From assembly GCA_021209335.1 (NCBI GenBank), contig JAJOIN010000026.1, positions 1 to 55,361 of the forward strand: a DNA stretch of 55,361 bases, read 5' to 3'. A program made the position numbers and the translations under genes. The notes beneath the pieces are model-generated. The model worked only from the letters and a program-made list of their open reading frames with translations, was not told where the DNA came from and did no database searches. Positions 25,946-34,490 of the stretch are shown in pieces. The stretch's first letter is position 1, and each line of letters begins with the position of its first letter. The DNA comes from Aeromonadaceae bacterium (lineage in GTDB: Bacteria; Pseudomonadota; Gammaproteobacteria; Enterobacterales; Aeromonadaceae).

Positions 25946-26290
25946 TTAGATGACGGGTGCGAGCGTGCCCATACGACACTGCTCCTTGCCGGAACGCTGT
26001 GCCCGATGGGCTTGCGGGCGGTCGGCATAGCGAATAAGTTGGCGTTCGAGTTTTTGGCCGAGGGCATTTATCGCGGCATGCAGGTCCTGATGCTCTGCCT
26101 GCGCAAACAAGGTATCGCTCGGAATGCCGCAGGTGGCTTCGATTGTGAAAACGAGTCCCTCTTTGTGGATGATGACATGGGGATTGATCAGCGGCACCTG
26201 TAGCCGCTCAAGCTTCTCAAACCGGCTGGCAATACGGGCTTGGATGGTCGGGGTAACGTCGAGAACTTTACTGGTGATATCGATTAACAT
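25946..26290 (-). CDS. raiA: Ribosome-associated inhibitor RaiA (hibernation factor)
   Basis: Binds the 30S subunit in stationary phase or cold and blocks translation. The 114 residues are close to E. coli RaiA (113). Shared features include the N-terminal ITSKVLDVTPTIQARI, PHVIIHKEG and AINALGQKLERQLIR. The short tail lacks the long C-terminal domain of long-form HPF. It neighbours pheA exactly as in E. coli. A near-perfect CRP site lies about 70 bp upstream. Confidence 0.92.
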   Translation of the reverse strand: MLIDITSKVLDVTPTIQARIASRFEKLERLQVPLINPHVIIHKEGLVFTIEATCGIPSDTLFAQAEHQDLHAAINALGQKLERQLIRYADRPQAHRAQRSGKEQCRMGTLAPVI

Positions 26291-26355
26291 AGGCGAACCC
26301 CCTTTGGTTCCTGTTGCGTTTTCATCTTCAGATTAACCCGCTATCGCATTAATTT

Positions 26356-26371
26356 TGTGATCTAGATCACT
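26356..26371. promoter_or_regulatory. CRP (cAMP receptor protein) binding site
   Basis: TGTGA-TCTAGA-TCACT matches 15 of the 16 core positions of the CRP palindrome TGTGATCTAGATCACA. It is centred about 73 bp before the raiA start and about 230 bp before the GGDEF-EAL gene. The distance to raiA fits a CRP-activated promoter with a short leader. The rest of the 305-bp divergent gap shows no other element I recognise. Confidence 0.75.
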
Positions 26372-26595
26372 TAATCTGGGCGGCAACGGATTTGTGAGCG
26401 GAACTGTGATTCTTCTTGGGGAAGCCGGAAAAAACGCTTGAGTATCTGCAGGGGGAAATGCATTATTTTTGCGATTTTAATACTGATAAATCTTGCGGTT
26501 GTTCCAATTGTGCCAGCTTGGTTCTGTTAAGCGGGCATAGATCAGTTTCCTGTGGGGTATGGAGTCTGGAGAACCGACATCGTCAAAGGTAGCCT

Positions 26596-29382
26596 GTGAG
26601 TCAGTTGTCCGGATATGCCATAAGTCGTCTGCTTGATTCCGTGTGTCAGGATGCTCCGGCTTTTGCCTTGCCAAGTTATCTGTCATCGGGTTCCCTCAGC
26701 GTCGTCGATCCCGCCGTCAAGGCCAACCAGGTGTCGGCTGTTGGCCATGTCGAGGGTGATCACCCAGATGAAATCGGTGAGTATTTTCAGCAGTTATGCC
26801 TGCTGGCGCAGCAGATACTGCCTTATCCCTCCATCAGCATCTGGCTACAGGATGCCAGTCAACAACAGATTGTTTGCTCTCATGCCTTGGGCCCCAAGAC
26901 GCGACTTGGCCGTATCCACCCCGTGGATGAGATACGTCAGTTGTGGGATGAGCTGGCTGGCGCAGAGATACTCAATATCGTCAACGCCCAACAAGACCCG
27001 CGCTGCTCGTTGCGTTTTTTGGACGATGAGCCAACGGATCTGTTGCTGGCCGCCATCAAGAGTCACGGTCAGCAGGTGGGGGCTCTGGTCTGTCGCCGTC
27101 CCAGCCAGTTTGAACCCTGGCCGGAGCACTGCCACGCCATCCTGCGCACCTTCTCTCTGATGGCCGGACGCGGGCTGGAGAATCTCGATAGCGCCGGGGG
27201 CAGGCTGCTGGCCTATCAACGGCAACAGCAGTTGGAGCGTATCCATCACGCCTTGGCGGCCAAGACGGGGCGCCCCTTCTTTGATGAGCTGGTCAGCCAG
27301 CTGCGTCTGGTATTGCAGGCCCAGCAGGTCTGGGTGTGTGAGGCGGAACAAACCCCGGCCGGTCCTTACGCCCGCATGCTCGCCGAGAGTGACGGCTTTA
27401 ATGACGGCAGCAGCAGCTACCGCTATGCCTTGCACACTGCGGCCTGTCGGCGTGTGTATGAGGCGCCTGAGTTACCCTATCTGGTGCTCAGCGAGGTGCT
27501 CAACCTACCAAGTCGCTACTGTGGTGCGGCCTATTATTGCGGAGTCGCATTGCGGGATACCAAACGCAAGGTGATTGGGCATCTGGCCATGACCTTTGAG
27601 CGCCTGCCAGACGAATCTATGCTGCAAAGCCTGCTCAACCTGGTATGCCAGCGGGCGGGCGGCGAGCTGGAGCGCCAGCAGGCCGAGGCCCAGTTGCGGT
27701 TATCTGCGGTAGCGTTCGAGACCAATGAAGGGCTGATCATCACGGATCCTGAGCTGGTGATCCTGCGAGTGAATCATGCCTTCACTCAGATCACGGGCTT
27801 GTCGCCCAGGGAGGTGGTGGGCAAGCGGCTGGGCGAGGAGTTGTGGCCTTGGCCGGCTGATCTGGCACCGCAGTTTGATGAGGCGGGGCGCTGGGAAGGG
27901 GAGGTGGAGCGCTGGCGTCGCGAGGGCATTGCCTATCCCCAATGGGAGACTTGGACTCCGGTACGGGATGAAGAGCAGCAGATCACCCATTATGTGATCT
28001 GTTTTGAGGATCTCTCGGAGCGCCAGGCCAGTGCCCGGCAGATCCAGAGCCTGGCCTATTTTGACGATCTCACCGGGCTACCCAACCGCCGTCTGTTGTT
28101 GGAGCAAGTGGAGCGGGCTTTTGTTGCCGCGCGGGAGTCCGAATGGGTCGGCGCCTTGCTGTTTATCGATCTGGATCACTTCAAGACCATCAATGATTCA
28201 CTCGGCCATGCCGCCGGGGATTGGCTGCTGCAGCAGGTGGCCAAACGGTTGCAGGCGGAGGTTGGGCCGGGCGATGTGCTGGCCCGGCTGGGTGGCGACG
28301 AATTTGTCTTGCTGTTACCGACCCTCAGCGAGAGCCCGCCCTTGGCCGAGATGCAGGCCAGCGGCTTGGGCGAGCGGTTGATTGAGCTGCTTTCCGAGCC
28401 CTACCAATATCAGGGCCTGGATCTGCACATCGCCGCCAGCATTGGTGTCACCCTGTTTCCCAGCCGGGAACAGCAGCCTGAAGATCTGCTCAAGCAGGCC
28501 GATACCGCCATGTATCAGGCCAAGGCCGCCGGGCGGCGCACCATCAAGCTGTTCGATGCGGGCATGCAGCGCCAGGCCGATCGCCGTCTGCTGATCCACA
28601 ACCAGTTGCGGCACGCCCTGGGTAACAACGAGCTGCTGTTGCATTACCAGCCCCAGCACATGGTGGACAGCGGGGATCTGATCGGCGTCGAGGCTCTGCT
28701 GCGCTGGCATCCACCGGGGCATTCCATGATCTCGCCGGCGGAGTTCATTCCTATCGCCGAAGAGACGGATCTCATCATAGATATCGGTCAGTGGGTGCTG
28801 CTTGAGGCTTGCCATCAGTTTGTGCGCTGGGAAGAGGAGGGGGTGCGCCTGCCCCAGCTGTCGGTGAACGTCAGCGCCAAACAGTTCCACCACCAGCGGT
28901 TTGTCGAGCATATCCATGAGGTGCTCAGCGCCACCGGCATGGAGCCCTCGGCCCTCAATCTGGAGATCACCGAGTCTGTGGTGCTGGGCAACACCGAAGA
29001 TGCCATCCACAAGATGAGTGAGCTCAAACAGCTGGGTATCAACTTCTCCATCGACGATTTTGGCACCGGCTACTCCTCCCTGGGTTATCTCAAACGCCTG
29101 CCGGTGGACGAGCTGAAGATAGATAGATCCTTCATCCAGGACATTCCCCATGATGTGAGCAACATGGCCATCGTCGAGGCCGTGATGGCCATGGCCCGTC
29201 ATCTGGGCTTTAACGTCACCGCCGAAGGGGTGGAAACCCGTCAACAGCTGGAATTTTTGCGCAAGCAAAATTGCAGCTTCTATCAAGGCTTCCTGGCCAG
29301 TAAGCCCTTGCCGGCAGAACACATGCAGCGCTACGCCCTGCGCCATCTGCCGGCAGAGTCGCCATCAGATGAAACCGGCTAG
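26596..29382 (+). CDS. GAF-PAS-GGDEF-EAL cyclic-di-GMP signalling protein
   Basis: Large cytoplasmic c-di-GMP enzyme of 928 residues. It has N-terminal GAF-like regions (about 50-360), a PAS domain (about 373-490, AFETNEGLIITDPELVILRVNHAF), then a GGDEF domain with an intact GGDEF at 566-570 (cyclase) and an EAL domain with EAL at 699-701 (phosphodiesterase). The EAL catalytic region looks complete (NLEITESV, DDFGTGYSSL, KIDRSFI, AEGVET). No membrane segment is seen. It starts with GTG preceded by AAAGG. Net activity cannot be told from sequence. Such proteins set the balance between swimming and surface attachment. Confidence 0.92.
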   Translation: MSQLSGYAISRLLDSVCQDAPAFALPSYLSSGSLSVVDPAVKANQVSAVGHVEGDHPDEIGEYFQQLCLLAQQILPYPSISIWLQDASQQQIVCSHALGPKTRLGRIHPVDEIRQLWDELAGAEILNIVNAQQDPRCSLRFLDDEPTDLLLAAIKSHGQQVGALVCRRPSQFEPWPEHCHAILRTFSLMAGRGLENLDSAGGRLLAYQRQQQLERIHHALAAKTGRPFFDELVSQLRLVLQAQQVWVCEAEQTPAGPYARMLAESDGFNDGSSSYRYALHTAACRRVYEAPELPYLVLSEVLNLPSRYCGAAYYCGVALRDTKRKVIGHLAMTFERLPDESMLQSLLNLVCQRAGGELERQQAEAQLRLSAVAFETNEGLIITDPELVILRVNHAFTQITGLSPREVVGKRLGEELWPWPADLAPQFDEAGRWEGEVERWRREGIAYPQWETWTPVRDEEQQITHYVICFEDLSERQASARQIQSLAYFDDLTGLPNRRLLLEQVERAFVAARESEWVGALLFIDLDHFKTINDSLGHAAGDWLLQQVAKRLQAEVGPGDVLARLGGDEFVLLLPTLSESPPLAEMQASGLGERLIELLSEPYQYQGLDLHIAASIGVTLFPSREQQPEDLLKQADTAMYQAKAAGRRTIKLFDAGMQRQADRRLLIHNQLRHALGNNELLLHYQPQHMVDSGDLIGVEALLRWHPPGHSMISPAEFIPIAEETDLIIDIGQWVLLEACHQFVRWEEEGVRLPQLSVNVSAKQFHHQRFVEHIHEVLSATGMEPSALNLEITESVVLGNTEDAIHKMSELKQLGINFSIDDFGTGYSSLGYLKRLPVDELKIDRSFIQDIPHDVSNMAIVEAVMAMARHLGFNVTAEGVETRQQLEFLRKQNCSFYQGFLASKPLPAEHMQRYALRHLPAESPSDETG

Positions 29383-29460
29383 TCCCCGCTGGATGTAACT
29401 TAGCGTGCCAGCGATTATACTGCGCCTGGGCACTTGCCATGGCCTTGTGGAGTAGTATGG

Positions 29461-31389
29461 ATGTGGTGGCGTAACCTTCGGTTGCTGTTTGGTTTTTCAT
29501 TGTTTGCGCTGTCCGGTGGTCTGATACCGGTTCTGGCACAACCCCTCTCTTTGGAACAGAATCTCTATCGCTCCGCCCTGGAGGCGTTGCGCCAACAGCG
29601 CACCGGTGAGGCCTATGCCTTGCAGGCCCGCCTGGGTGACTATCCTCTGGCGCCCTATGTGACCTATTACGATCTCTACTGGCAGCCGCAGGTGGCGCGG
29701 CTGGCGGAGGTCAAGCAGTTCATGCGGCGTTATCCAGGCAGTTATCTGGCCAGCCGGTTGGAGCGCCGCTACCTGCACCTGCTGGCGCAGGAGCAAAACT
29801 GGCATGATTTTCTTGGCCTGCGGCCCGCCAAGCCCAACTCGGTGGATCTGCAGTGTTACTACTACCGGGCCCAATTGGCCAAGGGGCAGCGGGATCTGGC
29901 CTTTGATGGGGCTGCCGCCCTCTGGTTGCACGGCGATTCGCGTCCCGGTGAGTGCGATCGCTTGTTTGCCGCCTGGCGCGATGCTGGCCGTTTGAGTGAC
30001 AGCCAGATATGGGCGCGCCAACAACTGGCCTTTGCCCAAGGCAATGCCGCCTTGGTCAAATACTTAAGTGGCCTCTATCAGTCCACAGGCTGGCAGCGTC
30101 TGGGCAAGCGGATCACGACACTGCAGGCCAACCCTGACCGGCTCTTTACCCTGTTGCCGGCCGGTCGAGAGATCCGTGATCGGCGGCTCGCCGAGTTGAC
30201 ACTGCAACGCTGGGCCAATCAGGATGCGCCGGCCGTGCTGCGAACCTTGCCCCAGGCCAAACAGCGTTATGGCTTGCGGCCGCCGGCGGTGGCCAGTGTC
30301 GAGCAGGCGATTGCCCGGCGTCTGTTGCTGGATCGCAGCCGCCAGCAGCGACACTGGCTGGACAGCCGTATGGACAAATCCTGGCCGGCGGAGTTGCTGG
30401 AGTTACGGGCGCGGGTCGCCATCTATGAATCCGACTGGCCGGCGGTAAACCGTACCATAGCCCTGATGGCCCCTGCGCAGCAGGGGCAGTCACGCTGGCG
30501 TTACTGGCGTGGCCGGGCCGAGCAGCAGGCGGGCCAGACCGGCGCCGCACGGCATCAGTTCGAGCTGGGGCGTCAGGAGCGCAGCTACTATGGCTTTCTC
30601 AGTGCCCAGCAGTTGGGCAAGCCCTTCTTCTTGCAACAGACGCCCTTAAAGCGGGGGCTGGACTGGAAGAGCGCCAGCCGGCGCTGGGATGCCTTGCTGC
30701 GCATCGAGGCCTTGTTGCAGTTGGATGAGACGGATCTCGCCCATGCTGAATGGTATTACCTGGTGGATCAGGTGAGCTACGATGAGAAACTCCAGCTCGG
30801 CGGCCTGGCCCTGGCCAAGGGGTGGCATCATCTGGCGGTGCAGGCCAGCATCCGGGCTGAAGCCTGGGATGTGCTGGAGTTGCGTTTTCCCACCCCCCTG
30901 AGTCAGACCTTCAGCCAGTTTGCCCAGGCCCGCGCCCTGGAGCCCAGCCTCTTGTATGCCCTGGCCCGCCAGGAGAGCGCCCTCTATCCCAAGGCCAAAT
31001 CACCGGTGGGGGCCACCGGTCTGATGCAACTGATGCCGGCGACCGCCAAGCATACCGCCAAGAAGTGGGGCTACCCGCAGCCCAGACCCCAACAGTTGGT
31101 GGAGCCGACCCTCAATATTCGCCTGGGCAGCGCCTACCTGCGGGAGTTGCTGGATCAGTACCAGGGCAATCGGGTGCTGGCGACTGCCGCCTATAATGCC
31201 GGTCCGGGCCGGGTGCGGCAGTGGCGCAGCTCTGCCGGTATGCCGATGGATGCCTGGGTCGAGAGCATTCCGTTCCGGGAAACCCGCAACTATGTGCAGA
31301 ACGTGCTGGTGTACAACGTCATCTACCAGCAGCAGCTCAAGCGTCCCTTGCGCTTTCTCTCCGAGGGCGAGCTGACGCTGAGATATTGA
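29461..31389 (+). CDS. slt: Soluble lytic murein transglycosylase (Slt70 type)
   Basis: Periplasmic enzyme that cleaves peptidoglycan to 1,6-anhydromuropeptides. The 642 residues from the ATG at 29461 start with a signal peptide (WWRNLRLLFGFSLFALSGG). A long helical superhelix (U and L domains, about 35-480) precedes the C-terminal GH23 catalytic domain (about 490-640, ARQESALYPKAKSPVGATG with the catalytic Glu, then LMQLMPATAKHTAK and AAYNAGPGRVRQW). The length agrees with E. coli Slt (645). Confidence 0.94.
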   Translation: MWWRNLRLLFGFSLFALSGGLIPVLAQPLSLEQNLYRSALEALRQQRTGEAYALQARLGDYPLAPYVTYYDLYWQPQVARLAEVKQFMRRYPGSYLASRLERRYLHLLAQEQNWHDFLGLRPAKPNSVDLQCYYYRAQLAKGQRDLAFDGAAALWLHGDSRPGECDRLFAAWRDAGRLSDSQIWARQQLAFAQGNAALVKYLSGLYQSTGWQRLGKRITTLQANPDRLFTLLPAGREIRDRRLAELTLQRWANQDAPAVLRTLPQAKQRYGLRPPAVASVEQAIARRLLLDRSRQQRHWLDSRMDKSWPAELLELRARVAIYESDWPAVNRTIALMAPAQQGQSRWRYWRGRAEQQAGQTGAARHQFELGRQERSYYGFLSAQQLGKPFFLQQTPLKRGLDWKSASRRWDALLRIEALLQLDETDLAHAEWYYLVDQVSYDEKLQLGGLALAKGWHHLAVQASIRAEAWDVLELRFPTPLSQTFSQFAQARALEPSLLYALARQESALYPKAKSPVGATGLMQLMPATAKHTAKKWGYPQPRPQQLVEPTLNIRLGSAYLRELLDQYQGNRVLATAAYNAGPGRVRQWRSSAGMPMDAWVESIPFRETRNYVQNVLVYNVIYQQQLKRPLRFLSEGELTLRY

Positions 31390-31487
31390 GCTAGTCTGAT
31401 GAAAATCAAAGGCTTCTGATTGAGTTCTGTCGGGCCGGCTGTGGTACACTCGGCCCTGTGTGCGTTATTAGCGAAGGGGGTACAGGC

Positions 31488-32492
31488 GTGGCAACAATCA
31501 AAGATGTGTCCAGGCTTGCAAATGTGTCGATTTCTACCGTTTCACGGGTGATCAACAACACGGCCCAGGTGGCGCCGGAGAAACGGGAAGCCGTGCTCAA
31601 TGCCATGAAGGAGCTGAATTTTCGGCCCAATAGCTTTGCTCAGGCGTTGGTGAGCAAGCGCTCCAACTGCATTGGTGTGCTGGTGGGGGATCTGTGTGGC
31701 GGCCCCTTCTTTGCTCAGATGATGCTGGGGATCGAGCAGGTGGTGGATCGGGTAAATAAGTTCTCCATCGTCATCACCGGCAACCACGATGAGCACCGGG
31801 AGCGTCACGCCATCGACACCCTGCTGCAGCGCCAATGCGACGCCTTGATACTGCATGCCATGGCCTTGCCCGATGAGGAGTTGGCGGAACTCGTTAAGCG
31901 CGATACGCCTGTGGTCTTTGTCAACCGCCTGGTCAAGGGTGCCGAAGATAGATCCATCTGGTTTGACAATGCCGAGGGCAGCCGGGTGGCGGTGCGCCAT
32001 CTGGTGGAGCAAGGGCACAGCCGGATTGCCTTTATCACCTCCGATGATCAGAGCTTCGTGGATGCCCAGCAGCGGTTTGCCGGGTATCGCCAGGGGCTCG
32101 AGGAGGCCGGGCTGCCGTTTGATGAGACGCTGGTGGTCAAGGCGTACCCCGATGAAGTGGGGGGACATGTGGCGGTGAAGGAGTTGCTGGATCGCAAGGC
32201 GGAGTTCACAGCCTTCGTGGGCTACAACGACGCCATGGCGGCCGGTGCCATCTCCTTTTTGCTGGAGCATGGTATCCAGGTGCCGGAACAGGTCTCAGCG
32301 GTGGGATTTGACGATATTCCCTATGTCCGCTTCATTCATCCCAAACTCAGCACCATCCGTTATCCCATCGAGAAGATGGGGGAACAGGCGGCCGAGCTGG
32401 CGGTGCGTTTGCTGGATAACAAGCCGGTGGATGGTCTGCGCCTCAAGTTTGAACCTGAACTGATAGAGCGTAACTCGGTCAAAACCCGCTAA
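31488..32492 (+). CDS. LacI/GalR family transcriptional repressor (GalR-like)
   Basis: The 334 residues start at a GTG at 31488 with GAAGGGGGT upstream; the family start ATIKDVSRLANVSISTVSRV then falls at residue 2. The N-terminal helix-turn-helix and hinge are followed by a periplasmic-binding-protein-like sugar-sensing domain with IGVLVGDLCGGPFF, GHSRIAFITSD, GYNDAMAAGA and VGFDDIPYVRF. By eye it is closest to E. coli GalR/GalS (shared VGFDD and TIRYPIEKM-like blocks). No sugar operon stands next to it, so the ligand is unknown. Confidence 0.88.
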   Translation: MATIKDVSRLANVSISTVSRVINNTAQVAPEKREAVLNAMKELNFRPNSFAQALVSKRSNCIGVLVGDLCGGPFFAQMMLGIEQVVDRVNKFSIVITGNHDEHRERHAIDTLLQRQCDALILHAMALPDEELAELVKRDTPVVFVNRLVKGAEDRSIWFDNAEGSRVAVRHLVEQGHSRIAFITSDDQSFVDAQQRFAGYRQGLEEAGLPFDETLVVKAYPDEVGGHVAVKELLDRKAEFTAFVGYNDAMAAGAISFLLEHGIQVPEQVSAVGFDDIPYVRFIHPKLSTIRYPIEKMGEQAAELAVRLLDNKPVDGLRLKFEPELIERNSVKTR

Positions 32493-32495
32493 ACC

Positions 32496-32520
32496 TCGGG
32501 GCTCAGGCCCCGATGTTTTT
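32496..32520 (+). terminator. Terminator after the GalR-like gene
   Basis: Arms CGGGGC / GCCCCG with TCAG loop, then ATGTTTTT; it begins 4 bp past the stop codon. Confidence 0.88.
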
Positions 32521-32529
32521 GCCTAAATC

Positions 32530-32543
32530 TGACAGCGTTTTCA
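32530..32543. promoter_or_regulatory. Possible LacI-family operator
   Basis: TGACAGCGTTTTCA is an imperfect palindrome with the central CG step typical of LacI/GalR operators. It lies just beyond the terminator of the GalR-like gene and about 190 bp before the SDR gene. Weak evidence. Confidence 0.3.
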
Positions 32544-32714
32544 GAAATGGTTTTCAAAAGTGATCTGCTTCAAGGATCTGGGGGCTCATACTGGGTAGTA
32601 TCTACTCCGGAATCTGGTTTTCTTCACTATTCCCGCTGGGGAAATAGCTGGCGCAACCAATCCAGATATTTCCTTCGTTACTTTTAACGGCCATCATACG
32701 ATGGCCGTTTTTTT
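32544..32714 (+). other. Unassigned leader ending in an intrinsic terminator (candidate small RNA or attenuator)
   Basis: About 140 nt without a reading frame end in a strong terminator. Its arms AACGGCCATC / GATGGCCGTT (32686-32709) enclose ATAC, and the run of T reaches 32714. The upstream gene already has its own terminator at 32520, so this one must end a transcript that begins between the two, or act as a conditional terminator for the SDR gene, whose ribosome site AAGGAGAGG starts 4 bases after the T-run. I do not recognise a known riboswitch class. Confidence 0.55.
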
Positions 32715-32729
32715 ATGAAGGAGAGGCAG

Positions 32730-33557
32730 ATGCATGATGTGACCCTGGTGGGCCTCGGCTGGCTGGGCCTGCCCCTGTATCACCACCTGACGGCCCAGGG
32801 GCTGAGTGTGGCAGGCACAGTCACCGGCGAGGCCAAGTGGGCGTCTTTGCGTCAGGCGGGGGTCAATGCCCATCTGTGGCAGGCCAGCGGCCAAGCGGCG
32901 CCCTGGCCCGACGAGCTTAAGGCACGCACCCTGATCCTGGCCATTGCCCCTGGGCGACAAGACGACTACCCGGTCAAGATTGCCGCCTTGTGCCAGCAAG
33001 CCGCGGCGGCGGGGGCGCAGCAGCTGCTGTATCTGAGTTCCACCTCTGTGTTTGCTCATCAGGGCGAGAAGCATGAGGGCACTGTGCCGGATGGCCATGA
33101 GCCGCGGGCCCTGCGCATGCAGGCTGCCGAGCAGGTGGTGGCCTGTTGCGATATTCCCCGCAAGACGGTGCTGCGCCTGGGGGGCCTGGTGGGGCCGGGT
33201 CGCTATCCCGGCTGCTTCTTGGCCGGCCAGCCGGCGGAACACGGTCAGCAGGGGGTCAACCTGCTGCATCAAGCCGATGCCATCGGCATCATCAGCGCCA
33301 TAGTGCAGCAGCAGGCCTGGGACCAGACCTTTCATGGGGTGGCACCGGATCATCCCAGCCGCCAGGCCTTCTACACCCTGGCCTGTCAATTGGCAACGCT
33401 GCCCCTGCCCCAGTTTACGGTGAGCGATCGTCCGGATAAACGGGTGGCAGGCCAGGCAGTCTGTGAGCGGCTTGGGTACCGGTATCAGGTGCAGGACTGG
33501 TTGGCCTGGCTCACTCAGCTGCCGGCGGCGGAGCGCCGTTGTAGCAAACGCGGTTAG
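32730..33557 (+). CDS. NAD(P)-binding SDR/epimerase-like protein (YeeZ type)
   Basis: The 275 residues from the ATG at 32730 have AAGGAGAGG upstream. A Rossmann nucleotide-binding start (VTLVGLGWLGLPLYHHL) is followed by LLYLSSTSVF and LRLGGLVGPGRYPG, the shape of atypical extended short-chain dehydrogenases such as E. coli YeeZ. The usual catalytic Tyr-x-x-x-Lys is not evident: where it would lie the sequence reads RALRMQAAEQ. The substrate is unknown. It is followed after 7 bp by an EEP-family lipoprotein gene. Confidence 0.8.
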   Translation: MHDVTLVGLGWLGLPLYHHLTAQGLSVAGTVTGEAKWASLRQAGVNAHLWQASGQAAPWPDELKARTLILAIAPGRQDDYPVKIAALCQQAAAAGAQQLLYLSSTSVFAHQGEKHEGTVPDGHEPRALRMQAAEQVVACCDIPRKTVLRLGGLVGPGRYPGCFLAGQPAEHGQQGVNLLHQADAIGIISAIVQQQAWDQTFHGVAPDHPSRQAFYTLACQLATLPLPQFTVSDRPDKRVAGQAVCERLGYRYQVQDWLAWLTQLPAAERRCSKRG

Positions 33558-33564
33558 GAGTGTC

Positions 33565-34422
33565 ATGAAAACTGTGTCGTTAGGGCTCTTGCTGAGCCTG
33601 TGTCTGCTGCTGGGCTGTGATGAGCTTAGCGTCACCAGTCCGCCTGTACTGCTGACCGCCCAGGGGGAGCGCCTGTCGCCGCCCTGTGCGCGTCTGCCGG
33701 TGCTGCCGGTACAACAAGCTGGCCTGCCCCGTCAGTTCGATCTGCTGGTGTGGAATCTCTACAAGCTGCAGCGCCCCGGCTGGGCGGACGCTTTGGCCGA
33801 GGTTCCGGCGGATCTGTTGCTGTTTCAGGAGTCCGTGGATGCCCCGCCCTTTATCCGCTGGCTGACGGAGCAGGGGTATGCCTGGCAGCAGGTAGGCGCC
33901 TTCACCTATCAGGGGCGTACCGCCGGGGTCATGACGGCCGCCCGCACGCCTGAGCTGTTCAGCTGTCCGCTGGCGTACCCTGAGCCGGTGTTGCGCCTGC
34001 CCAAGACCGCCCTGGTGAGCCTGTATGCCCTGGAGGGCAGCCGCTACCCCTTGCTGGTGGTGAATCTGCATGGGCTGAATTTCGATCTGGGCACCGCCTC
34101 GTATGAGGAGCAGTTGGCCCCCTTGTGGAAGCTCACCCGCCGCTATCCCGGCCCTGTGCTGTTTGCCGGTGACTTCAACAGCTGGGGCGAGCGACGCAGC
34201 CTGCTGTTGCAGCAGCGCATGGCCCGTCAGCGACTGGTGCCAGCCCATTTTACGCCGGATCAACGCCTGCGCGTCGGCGGTTGGCCGCTGGATCAGGTGT
34301 TCTATCGCGGCCTCATTCTCGAGCAGGCCAGCAGCGAAGCCAGCCTGGCCTCGGATCATCACCCCCTGCGCCTGCGTTTTCGTTTGGCGGATGACGCCAC
34401 ACTCTCAGGTAAAAGCAGGTAA
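33565..34422 (+). CDS. Endonuclease/exonuclease/phosphatase (EEP) superfamily lipoprotein
   Basis: In the 285 residues from the ATG at 33565 (AGGAG upstream), the signal peptide ends in a lipobox, LLLGC, so the protein is probably lipid-anchored in the envelope. The mature part shows the EEP pattern: VWNLYKLQ, LLFQES (metal-binding Glu), VVNLHGLN, AGDFNSWG and the terminal SDHHPLR. The family cuts phosphodiester or phosphomonoester bonds in nucleic acids or lipids, and the substrate cannot be told. Probably co-transcribed with the SDR gene. Confidence 0.88.
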   Translation: MKTVSLGLLLSLCLLLGCDELSVTSPPVLLTAQGERLSPPCARLPVLPVQQAGLPRQFDLLVWNLYKLQRPGWADALAEVPADLLLFQESVDAPPFIRWLTEQGYAWQQVGAFTYQGRTAGVMTAARTPELFSCPLAYPEPVLRLPKTALVSLYALEGSRYPLLVVNLHGLNFDLGTASYEEQLAPLWKLTRRYPGPVLFAGDFNSWGERRSLLLQQRMARQRLVPAHFTPDQRLRVGGWPLDQVFYRGLILEQASSEASLASDHHPLRLRFRLADDATLSGKSR

Positions 34423-34490
34423 GCAGGCTAGGGGGCAATCCGGCACCTCTCTAACATGCCTTGGCGATATGGTCAAGGAGCTTAGGTTTG

